Translations under genes and position numbers: made by a program
The notes under the pieces: model-generated
Told to the model about the DNA's origin: nothing
Databases searched by the model: none
The model's input: only the letters and a program-made list of their open reading frames with translations
Origin: Ignavibacteriota bacterium
GTDB taxonomy: Bacteria > Bacteroidota > Ignavibacteria > UBA10030 > UBA6906
NCBI GenBank assembly: GCA_016707525.1
Contig: JADJHP010000017.1
Span: forward strand, 1-64,000
Direction: 5' to 3'
DNA: 64,000 nt
Shown here: positions 47,373 through 58,000 of the stretch, in pieces
Position numbering within the stretch: position 1 is the stretch's first letter
Layout: each line of letters starts with the position of its first letter

Positions 47373-48107
47373 ATGGCGGCACGCGTCCGGATTTGGGATC
47401 TGTCACTACGCGTCTTTCACTGGACCTTCGCAGTGTGCGTTGTCTCCGCTCTGGTCATCGCTCTCACCGTCGACGATGACAGCGCAGCGTTCCGCGGACA
47501 TATGCTCGCGGGGCTCTCTGCAGGATTCATGCTGGTCATCCGGATCCTGGTGGCAGTTGTCGGCGGGAAGTTCTCGCGGCTCAGAGGCCTGTTCTTCTCC
47601 CCGGGGGAGACGGTGAAATATCTCACGGGGGCCATCACTGGCACGGCGCAGCGCTATACAGGCCACAACCCGGGCACCGCCAATGCCGCCCTCGGCATGT
47701 TCGTTCTGGTGATCCTCCTGGTCGTGAGCGGGCTCACCATGAGTTCCGAACTCGCCGAAGACGCACACAAGCTCTTCGCGTATTCGATGATCGGATTGAT
47801 CGGTGCCCACCTCCTCGGCATCACCCTGCACACGGTGCGGCACAAGGAGGCGATCAGCCTGAGCATGATCACCGGATGGAAGCAGGGCGAAGAAGGTGCA
47901 GGCCTGGCGAACGCAGGATCGCCGACGGGGTTGGTCATCATCCTCCTCGTCGTACTCTGGTTCTTCGGCCTCTCTTCGTCCTTCGATTTTTCGACCGGGA
48001 AACTGAGGGTGCCGGTGACAGGACAGACGATCTCGCTGGGGGGTGAGACTGCCGGCGAATCCGACACGCCGGAGTCAGAAGGAAGTGACCAACAGGACAT
48101 CGACTGA
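47373..48107 (+). CDS. Cytochrome b561-family membrane protein
   Basis: A 244-residue integral membrane b-type cytochrome. Four to five TM helices carry histidine haem ligands: LRVFHWTFAVCVVSAL, FRGHMLAGLSAGF and LFAYSMIGLIGAHLLGITLH. The blocks WDLSLRVFHW and HKLFAYSM are typical of the Ni/Fe-hydrogenase b-cytochrome/b561 family, which passes electrons between quinol and a periplasmic partner. GGAG lies 6 bases before the ATG. The C-terminus is Ser/Glu/Asp-rich after the last helix and stops at TGA; the same frame stays open for 51 further codons encoding a strongly basic tail (see findings). No cytochrome c or oxidoreductase subunit is adjacent. Confidence 0.85.
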   Translation: MAARVRIWDLSLRVFHWTFAVCVVSALVIALTVDDDSAAFRGHMLAGLSAGFMLVIRILVAVVGGKFSRLRGLFFSPGETVKYLTGAITGTAQRYTGHNPGTANAALGMFVLVILLVVSGLTMSSELAEDAHKLFAYSMIGLIGAHLLGITLHTVRHKEAISLSMITGWKQGEEGAGLANAGSPTGLVIILLVVLWFFGLSSSFDFSTGKLRVPVTGQTISLGGETAGESDTPESEGSDQQDID

Positions 48108-48117
48108 GCAACGCGGA

Positions 48118-48250
48118 CGGGAGGGAGGGGGAAGGGAGGAGACCCCGAAGCGCCAGAAAAGGAAAAAAAGAGACCCAAAAAGAAGAAGGGAAAAAAACCG
48201 GCGACGGAAGAGAAAGGAAAGAGAAAGGAGAGAGGGGAAAAAAAAAGAAA
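48118..48250 (+). repeat. Low-complexity polypurine tract
   Basis: About 130 bases of the plus strand are almost pure A and G, including several A6-A9 runs, between the cytochrome b561 stop and the coiled-coil gene. In the b561 frame it encodes Lys/Glu/Arg-rich sequence; in other frames Arg/Lys or, on the minus strand, Phe/Leu/Ser/Pro. It may be an untranslated spacer, a readthrough tail or an H-DNA-prone element. Confidence 0.7.
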
Positions 48251-48354
48251 CGCGAACTTTTGATGGGTATGGAGTGTTTTTCTATACTGGGACGGCCTCG
48301 GCTGGCCGCGCTGTCTCTACCATCGATCAATCCACCACCACTTCAGGGGTCACC

Positions 48355-49059
48355 ATGCTCGCAACCGATCACCGGATCTTCCAGATCCTGGGCTCTCTCC
48401 TTCTTCTGTTCATGATGACGTTCGTGGACGTCGCCGCCCAGACCACACCATCGGCAACCGCAGCATCGGATACCTTCGTCACGGTCATCCAACGACGCGC
48501 ACAGGAAGAGATCAAGGCAGATCTTGCCTACGTCGCTGCCCTGCGGAGCGGTGCCCAGGCACGGAAAGAGCGCATGAAGGAAGAAGTGCGCGTCCTTGAC
48601 GGTCGGGTCAGGTCGCTGGAGAAGGAGATCGAGGCCATCGAAGGCCGGCTTGATACACTCGACTCCGACAGGGATTCGGCCGCCTACGCAACGGGGAAGG
48701 ACCGGAAGGCGTTGCTGGAAAAGCTGAAGGACCTGCTCGAGACACGCACGGAAGCACGGAAGGCAGAGACCGAGGCGGCCCAGGCGGCGCTGGGGTTCGT
48801 GGAAGCCCGTGAGGCGATGTGCAACCATGAATCCGCATTGCTCGCAAAGAAGGCGGAGCGGGATGCTGCAGCGAAGAAGAGCGGAGCCTCGGCGGCGCTG
48901 CCTCCCCTCGATCAGGCGATCAAGTCCATGGAGACGGAACTGAACGCACGCTGGGAGAAGGCCCTGAGCGCACAGGACGATTGGGTGTCGGCCGAGAAGG
49001 ACCTCCTTGATGCCCTCCGCAAACTCGCGGAAGCACAGGATGAGTACCACGCTCCCTGA
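48355..49059 (+). CDS. Exported coiled-coil protein
   Basis: A 234-residue protein with a signal peptide (about 1-28; ILGSLLLLFMMTFVDVAAQ). Nearly all the mature part is heptad-rich charged helix (KERMKEEVRVLDGRVRSLEK, ALLEKLKDLLETRTEARKAE, SMETELNARWEKALSAQDDW) with a small Pro/Gly break near residue 180. It is probably periplasmic; no family is recognised. I chose the ATG that directly precedes the signal peptide; the frame is open further upstream through the polypurine tract, giving an Arg/Lys-rich extension that I consider non-coding. Confidence 0.7.
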   Translation: MLATDHRIFQILGSLLLLFMMTFVDVAAQTTPSATAASDTFVTVIQRRAQEEIKADLAYVAALRSGAQARKERMKEEVRVLDGRVRSLEKEIEAIEGRLDTLDSDRDSAAYATGKDRKALLEKLKDLLETRTEARKAETEAAQAALGFVEAREAMCNHESALLAKKAERDAAAKKSGASAALPPLDQAIKSMETELNARWEKALSAQDDWVSAEKDLLDALRKLAEAQDEYHAP

Positions 49060-49083
49060 TCCGATCTCGCAACATCGCTGATA

Positions 49084-52000
49084 TCACGACACTGTGCCGG
49101 CTGCATATCCACCATCCACTGATGTGGAGGAGGACGCATCCGGCACATTCGATTTTTCCATGCGTACGACGATCCGGTGTTTGACGAGGTCACGGACAAG
49201 CGGAATGATACCGTCCCTCATCGGACGTCCATCCATCACGACACGTGTGACCCCTCGTTCGCAATGGTATGGATTCTCAACGTGTATCTCGTAGATCGCA
49301 TCGCCGTGCCGGTAGGTCAACGTGAACCCATCCCACCACTCGGGGATCACGGGAACGATCTCCATCGTTTCCCCCCGCACGCGTAGACCGAGGATATCTT
49401 CGACCCAGACCCGGTACATCAGTCCCGCTGATCCTGTATACCATGACCAACCCCCCTGTCCGGTCCTTCCCGGTAGCCGGTAGACATCTGCAGCGATGAC
49501 GTACGGCTCCGTGCCGTAGCGCCAGACCGATCCAGGGTCACGCGTATGTTCGACAGGATTGAGCATGCGCATCATCCTTCCTGCGCGCGTGCCATCACCG
49601 CTCCGCGCCATCGCCAGCACCAACCAGAGCGCCGCATGCGTGTACTGTCCCCCATTCTCACGCACCCCAGGCGGGTATCCTTGAATATACCCGGGCGAAG
49701 GGACCGTTTGGTTGAAGGGTGGGTCGAACAGAAGGATCAGCCCCTCATCCTCCCTGACGAGGTGCTCCCACGCGGAACTCAACGCTGTCTTTGCCCGATC
49801 GCCATCAGCGGCACCGCTGATCCAGGCCCATGATTGCGGGAGGGAATCGATGCGCGCCTCGACACATGCTGAAGCACCGATCGGTGTTCCATCGTCGGAG
49901 GTCGCCCGGATGTACCACTGCCCGTCCCAGGCGAAGGCTTCCACTGCGGCGATCAATGCCGCACGGTCGCTCGAATATTTGCCGCGTGCCTCTTCCAGGC
50001 CCAGGTGGCCCGACAATTCGGCCATTCCTTTCAACACGTCCGCAAGGAACCATGCCAGCCACACACTCTCTCCCTTGCCTCCGGCACCGACCCTGTTCAT
50101 GCCATCATTCCAATCCCCCGTTCCGATCAACGGCAGGCCGTGTTCGCCGGCCGTTTGGCCACGTGCGATAGCCCGCTGGCAATGATCGAAGAGCGACGTG
50201 CGCAACGGAGAGACCGCCGGCACCTGGAGGCTTTCGTGTTGGGACCGCTCGAGTGCAGGCGCTTGCAGGAATGGCACGGATTCATGAAGGATGGACACAT
50301 CCCCGGTGATCCTGACGTAGTGTGCCACCACAGCGGGAAGCCAGAGGAGGTCATCGGAGATCCGCGAACGGATCCCGGCTCCGTTCTGTGGATGCCACCA
50401 GTGCTGCACATCTCCCTCAGCGAACTGACGGCTTGCTGCCCGAAGGATATGCTTCCGTGTCTCTCCGGGCGAGGTGTAGAGCAGTGCCATCACATCCTGC
50501 AACTGATCGCGGAACCCGTAGGCTCCACCCGATTGATAGAAGCCGGACCGGCCCCAGAGGCGGCATACGAGGGTTTGATACAACAGCCAGCGGTTCACGA
50601 GCAGATCCATCGCGGGCTCCGGCGTCCGGGTGCTGATCGCTCCCAACCGCTCATCCCACCACGCTCGTGTAACGGCCAGCGCTGCTTCCACCGATCTGTT
50701 GTCCCGATATCTATGGACCAGCTCTCTGGCCTTGAGCACCGTAGGAACCTGACCCACCATACAGGTCAGTTCGATCTGTTCGCCCGGGAGGAGGCGGATC
50801 ATGGCCTGCACCGCAGCACACGGATCGAGGCCTGCCCCGGTCCGGCGCGACAACCCGACACGCTCCATCGCTGCGGGATTCTCCACCGAGCGATTGCGCC
50901 CGAGAAAGTGGGTCCGATCTGCGGAGTAGGAATCTGCACCCAGGCTGATCGCCGCAAATGCCACCTGATCCGCAGAATCCGGATGGTAGTGGTTGTAGGC
51001 GAGGATCGCGTTGGCTTCACCGTCCCACCCGGTTACCACATGCATCTGCGAGGACTCCCGGAAATCGCCAAGGGTCCACTCCACATAGTACGTCACCGAG
51101 AGCCGGCGTGTCCGCGCAGAATCATTGCGTAACACCAGCCTCTGTAACTTCACCGGCTCTCCGCCGTCGTCATCCACAGGGACAAAGACCGTCAGTTCCT
51201 GTTCGATGCCGTGACTGTTGTGCTCAAAGACTGAATATCCCGCACCGTGCCTCGCACGGTACGCGCCCGGTTCCCGGATCGGCCGCGCGCAGGGTGTCCA
51301 GTAGGCGCCCGTCTCTTCATCACGCACATAGATGGCTTCGCTCGCCGGGTCTGTTACCGGATCGTTCGACCATTGCGTCAGCCTGTTGCTCTGACTGTTC
51401 CCTTGCCACGTGAACCCGGAACCGGTCTCACTGACGAGCGTTCCGAATCCGGGGTTTGCCATGACATTGACCCATGGCATCGGCGTATGCATGCCAGGCC
51501 CGAGATAGATGGCGTATTCGCGGCCATCCGGGGTGAACCCGCCGATGCTGTTGAAGTACGGGAGTTCCATGAATGGCAAGGCAGCGGAGGGATCGCGGTA
51601 TTCCCGCCGTGCCACAAGCGGCGCGGGAAGGTCGGGAGATTCCGGCGGCACACCGAGCTGCTGCGAGAGGTTTCCACGTGCGGCAACCATGACCACAGCG
51701 GCAACGGCCCGCAAGAGCGTCTGATCATCCGCCGGGATCGATTCCGCACTGCGCAGGAAAACGCCGCCCGGCCGGTCGATCCCGGCAATGCCCGCGTCCG
51801 CATGGACCGATCGCTCGAGCTGCTCATGCAAGGGACGTTCATAGCCCGGCGACTCCTCATTCAGGATCACAAGATCGGTCGTGAGTCCGTGCATGCGCCA
51901 GTACGCATGGGCCTGGAGCATCTGGCGCACCAGGCCAAGATCCTGTTTCTCATCGATGGCGACGAGCGCGATGGGCAGATCTCCCGAGATCCCGTACGCC

Positions 52001-55000
52001 CACAGGCCGGCCTGTCCCTTGCGGTTCTCGGCGATGCGTTCTGCCGGTGAGCGGAGGAGAAGATTGGGAAAGAGCATGTGACTTCCCAGTTGCTGGAAGC
52101 GGCGCGCATCATCGGGTTGTATCCGCATGAGGCGCAGCTCAAGCTGGGCCGCACCCCACGCCAGGTCCATTGCTCGTGCAATGACGGTCTCATCGCCATA
52201 CTTGTTCATCATCCTCAGGACGTACTCCCGGCTCGGGCCGCAGGCAACGATCATCGAGAGTTGGACGCGCTCACCGGGATCCACGATCACACTCTCCCGA
52301 AGACTCAGGATGGGATCCAGAGCAACTCCCTGGCTGTTCCCCGGCTCCTGAACGGCTCCCATGGGTGCCGCAAGGGTCCGCCCACGTCCGATGAATCGGG
52401 TCCGGTCAGTCTCATACCGGATCTCTCCGCTGTCGGGTTTTCCCCCGGTGAACCGATGTCCGATATGGATCGGCGTTTCATTCTCCTGCCGCAGTCGCCG
52501 GGAAGCAAGTATCGCGCGCTCACCGGGTACGGCTTCCGTCTGGATGAAAAGCTTGTTGAACGCCGGATGCTGGCGGTCGGACTTGTGTGGAGCGAGAGCG
52601 AGTTCATAATAGCTTGTCAGGTCGAGTTGACGTGACCGCAGCGACCGATTGATCAGCGTGATCCGCCGTATCTCCACGTCATCGTCAGGCACCACGATGA
52701 TCTCCGTTTCGCTCTCGATGCCATGGTCGACGCGGTGGAACACTGCGCGGTCAAGAGAGAAATCCGCCGAGAACCCGTCCGGTTTCCCGCCGACCGGTTG
52801 ATAGGTGGTGCACCACAGCCGGCCCGCGTCGACATCATGGATGTAACAGAACACCCCCCATGGATCCCGGGTCCGGTCCGACATCCATCGTGTGATATCA
52901 ATGTCGTTCCAGCGAATGTAGCCGCCTCCCGCATTCGTGATCATCAATGCCAATCGGCCGTTCGAAAGCAACTGCGTCCGCGGGGTGGCAGTGTGTGCCG
53001 TCGCGAATTGGCTCACGGAGGGTGCAACTTCCCCCAGGGCCGCTACGGAAGAGACCCGGGCGCGCATGGAGATCTGGTTCGAAGGCGGAATATGGGGAGT
53101 GCGTTCCTGCAACAGCGGTTCGACGGTACGGACACGCATATCGTCGTGGAAGTACCCCTGGAGGAGATCCCCCTGAAGAAGATTCACCAACGCCAGAAAA
53201 CCCATCCCCTGATGATGGGCCATATACGCCTGCACGATCACGCCACGTTGCCCTTCACGCTCCGTCTGTTTGCTGAAATCCATGGCTTCGAAGAACCCGT
53301 AGGGGCCAAGCATCCCGAGTGTGGTGAGCCGCCGTAAATTGGCGACCCCCTCGCGAGGAACGATGCTCAACGCAAGAAGAGTCGCGTAGGGTGCCACGAC
53401 CACCTCTTCCGTCAATCCCCGCTTCAGCCCCAGCGACGGCACTCCGAAGGCGTTGTATTGATAGGTCTTGTTGATGTCCAGGTCCCCGGAAGCGGATTCC
53501 GACATCCCCCAGGGCGCGTGGTGTGCTTTTCCGTAGGACATCTGTGCCACCACCGCTTCCCGCGTGGCACGATCCAGGAGCGAGCGAGGATATGTGCGCT
53601 GAAAGAGCAGGGGCATCAGGTATTCAAACATGGTGCCGGTCCAACTGAGCAATACCTGCCGGCGCTCGAGAGCCCCGTACGGCCGGCCCATGGCGAACCA
53701 GTGCTCTGCCGGGACGTCACCTCGCGCGATCGCAATGAAACTACCGAGACGCGCTTCACTGGCAAGCAAGTCGTAGTACGCGTGATCCAGGCGGCCCTCG
53801 GTAACATTGTACCCGATCGAAAAAAGACGCCGGCCGTTGTCGTACAGGAATCTCATATTCATGGATGCGGACAGCCCACGCACATCCTCGCGCAGTCGTT
53901 CGCCGGACGCGACCATCTCACCGGCGAACCATTTCGCTGTATCAAAGGAGGCGAACACACGATCGATCCATTCGAGCAGTGCCGTGTCTTCCGCTGATGC
54001 ATGAGCACGGATCCGTTGCAGCGATTCGATCCAGGCAAGCTCGCCCCGGGCAAGGTCGTGGAGCGACGGCGCACGGCTGAGGGCGTGGGTAAGGGCCGAG
54101 ATGGCCTCTGGGTCTCCCCGGGCAACAACTTCTGCAGGCCTCTCCCCCATGATCTCGATCCAGCCAAGGTACCGGTCAATGATGGCGATCCATGAGCCAA
54201 GGAGTTCGTGGAGTGGCCGGGTTCGGAGGGGAACATGTCCTGCTTCCTGTCCACAGGCACTATCGGCCACGTACAGATCTTCCACCACGCGCTGCATGCC
54301 ACGGAGCGTGGCGATCAGATCCACGATGCGGTCCGGGGGAGCACCCCAGGTGCCCAGCATGGATCGCACGGCCTCCACGTCGACGGCGGGGGATCGATCC
54401 GCCACGATGGCCTGGCGCAGAGCTTCACCTGCATCGTAAAGCCCGGCACACGCTCTGTCGTCGAGCAGCTCCGTGCGTATCATCGATCCGAGTCCCTGGT
54501 CCAGAGCCACGAGCGCACCGAGGAGATTGCCACTGTCCACCGTTGAGACATACCGCGGCTTCAAGGGAACAAGCGTCTGGATGTCGTACCAGTTCAACAG
54601 ATGCCCTTCGTGTCTTTCCAGCCCGGCGATCGTCTTCATGGTCGCCGAGAGTCGGCGAATGACATCGTCGATACTGATATAGCCGAATTGGTGGGCTCCG
54701 AGCGCACTGACCATCCAGAGTCCGATGTTGGTCGGACTGGTGCGCATCGCAAGCTGATCCTGATAGGCGACCTGGTAGTTGTCGGGAGGCAGCCATGATG
54801 TACGCTCATTCACGAACTCGGCGAAATACCGCCAGGTCCGGCAGGCAACGTTTCGTAAGAAGAGCTTGTCTGCTTCCTTCAGGAGTGTCTCCGGAAGCCG
54901 CACTGTCGGCCTCCGGTTCAAAAGCCACCCGATGCCGGGTGAGAGGACCCAGAGAACGAGCCACGGGAGTGCGATCCCCATGGCCGGGCTTGAGGAGACG

Positions 55001-58000
55001 TAGACGAACACCGCACCAAGAAGACTGCAGAGGCTTGCAAGGCCCATCGAGCGAAGGAACGCGGGGAGGCGTGATCGTGCATGCCCTTCCATGGCCCGCG
55101 CCGGGGTCCATTCCAGAAGTTTTCGGTGGGAAACGAACCGACGATGGAGCGCGCGCACGATCGCATCCAGGGCCTGCCAGCCTTGATATGGCAGGAGGGC
55201 AGCTTCCACACCCACGCGGAGGAGATCATGGGCGAATTTCCTCAGAGAGAGTCGCGTGGCACCGGGGGATGTGGTGGCCCAGGCGAGAGGCTGCGACATC
55301 GAGTGGAGCAGCAGCTGGGCACCGACCACACAGGAGGCGATCACACCGGCCTGCAACGAGATCGACCATGATGCGACGAGGAGCACCGTACTGGCGACCG
55401 GGAGAAGACTCCGGCGGAGATTGTCAAAGATCTTCCCGCGCGCAAAATGGGAGAGCGCGTTCGGGATCCTCTGACCACCGCGCCCCGGCACAAAGGGAAG
55501 GATCCATTCCGCGATCTGCCAATCGCCCCTCACCCACCGGTGATGGCGCTTGATGTAGCTCTGATAGTCCTGCGGGAACTCGTCAAACAGTTCGATATCG
55601 CTCGCCAGACCCACCCGCACGTGCACTCCCTCGATGAGGTCATGGCTGAGTATCCTTGATTCAGGGAATCTGTTCGCGAGGATCCGGTGAAAGGCCCGGA
55701 CATCGTAGATCCCCTTGCCATGATAGGAGCCCTCCCCGGCGAGGTCCTGATGCACATCCGAGACCGCACTCGTATACGGGTCGATCCCGACCGGATTGGA
55801 GAACAAGCGACTGAAAGGCGACCCGCTCATGCTGGGCAGCGATGCGCTCACACGTGGCTGGATGATCGTATACCCATCGATCACATGGCCACTCTTGTCG
55901 AAGCGGACCTGGTTCAGCGGATGCGACAGTGTTTCGATCATCCGGCGCGCGGTGCCATTCGGCAGCTGCGTATCGCTGTCCAGGGTGATGATGTATCGTA
56001 TGTTCACCAACTGGCCATGATCGCCGACATGGAGCAGACGCGGTGCCCCGCGTTGCCGGGTGCCATTGATCAGACCATTCAGCTCTTCCAGCTTGCCGCG
56101 TTTCCGTTCCCAGCCGATATACTGTTGTTCGGAGTCATTCCATGTACGGTCACGGTGGAAGAGGAGAAAGCGCTTGCCTCCATACCGGGCGTTCAATTCC
56201 CGGATCATTGCCTTCGCCTTCCGGACCAATACGTCGTCCCCCTCCTGGTGCGCGTTCGGTGCATCAGGAAGGTCCGTGAAGAGTCCAAAGAGCAGGTTAT
56301 CCTCTTTGTTCGCAAGGTACCGGATCTCCAGTTTTTCCGCTTCTTCGGACACCGCATCCGGCGTCGTCAGGATCACGGGCACCACCACAAGCGTCCGGCA
56401 CGCGTCGGGGATACCCGACACCCTGTAGTCCATCTTCGGCAAGATGCGTGGAGGCAACAGCCGCATGACGAGGAAATTCACCACCTCGAGCGCCAGTTGA
56501 CTTCCCGGGACGATCAGAAGGACTGTGATCAGAAGCCGCACGGCGGGGTGTGCGCCGGACAAGCCCAATTGCAGCGGGACCAGTATACTGAGAAGAGTGA
56601 AGATACCGAGCGCAAGCGAATACAAGAGTGCGTGGTGCCGGTACGTCCACTGCAGCATCCTGAATCCCGGAGACTCACGACCCCCGATCAATGCCGCCAG
56701 TTCGCCTCTCCGATCTCCGATGAGAAATGTTGCCACGTGGCCCGCGTGCACATCGTTGCCGGCGCTATGAAACAGTGTTGTGGCAAGATCAAGGGCGCGA
56801 CCGGCGATATGATCTTCGGCAAGCCCGGATCCCCGACGGAGATCTTCGACGGCTCTCCGGCAGCGATCACGTGTGGTGAAATCCGTGCAGGCATACACCC
56901 CGGCCGGGTCCTGGCGAAGCAACCACTCCACCCGGCTCAACTCTTCAAAGCACACATTCCAGTCGAGGAGGTCAAGCCGCCGCAAACTGGAAAATGCATT
57001 TCCGACGGAGACCTGATCGCTGGTCTGCCGGGCCTTGGCGACGGCACTGAGATCGTTCAAGGATCTCTGGCATGTGCGCTCAAGCCAACTCTGCACGGGT
57101 GCCAGCGCGGACTCTTCATCATAGAGATAATCGACCAACTGCGACGCGAAGTACGGACTCGGGTCCGGGTGTGTCGAGGTCATTTCCGCCAGGATCGAGA
57201 AGATGCGCTGGGGGTCGCGCCGGCTCACCACGATGAGCCTGTTCGCCCACAGATTGGCAACGCTGCGCTCGCGCAATTCCGTCCGGGTCCGCGCCGCGAT
57301 CTGTTGAATGCCTTCGATCAGCGCGATCCGGAGCATCTGGGGGACGGCCCACAGTTCACCGATGGTCAACGGGAGATCACGCTGATAGGCGGTAAGGAAT
57401 GCCAGGATGCTGTCCCTGTCCACACGCAGATCGGAATGCTGGACAAGTTCCTTCGCGAGCGCAGACACCCGCGGCTGTTCCTCCCCGGGTTCACCGGTCA
57501 ACACGGGCAGCTGACGGTAGAACCGTCGTGGCATGTTGAGCACGATGTTCCGGGCGGTGCCTTCGATGACATACTCATTGTCGAGCAGCCATTCGGCCAC
57601 GGGCGAAACGCTCTGTTCCAGCGTGTTGGCCACGTCAAGATCGAGGCATGCTTCGTGAAGCCGGAGGCGATCCTGTTCGATACGCTTGAGCAGCGCGGGA
57701 TCGTGGCGTGCGCCGGGAGCCAACCGGTGGGTGACAGACAGGCGTCGGGCATGTTCTTGAAGCTGGGTCCCGCTCAGAGATCTCAGAGATCTCACCGTTC
57801 TCCCGGCCTCTTTGGTCTCGCCGACCCGATCAGGATACTCGATGAAGAGTGCGGGGGGGATCTCGCCGAATTCCGTGAGAAGTGTCACCGGGACATGCAT
57901 GTTCGCGAATGGGACCTGGAGGATCAGGACACTTTCGCCGGAGACCAGCCATCGCGCGTGCTCTCGAATGATGGACGGACCGATCCGTGCACCCGTGCGG

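Noticed and set aside
48043..48354. N-terminal extension of the coiled-coil gene through the polypurine tract
   Set aside because: It would put more than 100 Arg/Lys-rich residues before an obvious signal peptide, which starts at the ATG at 48355.
51125..51150. Two TAAC-type boxes close together
   Set aside because: They lie inside the glucan synthase coding region at 15-bp spacing, not the 11-bp phase of the regulatory arrays.
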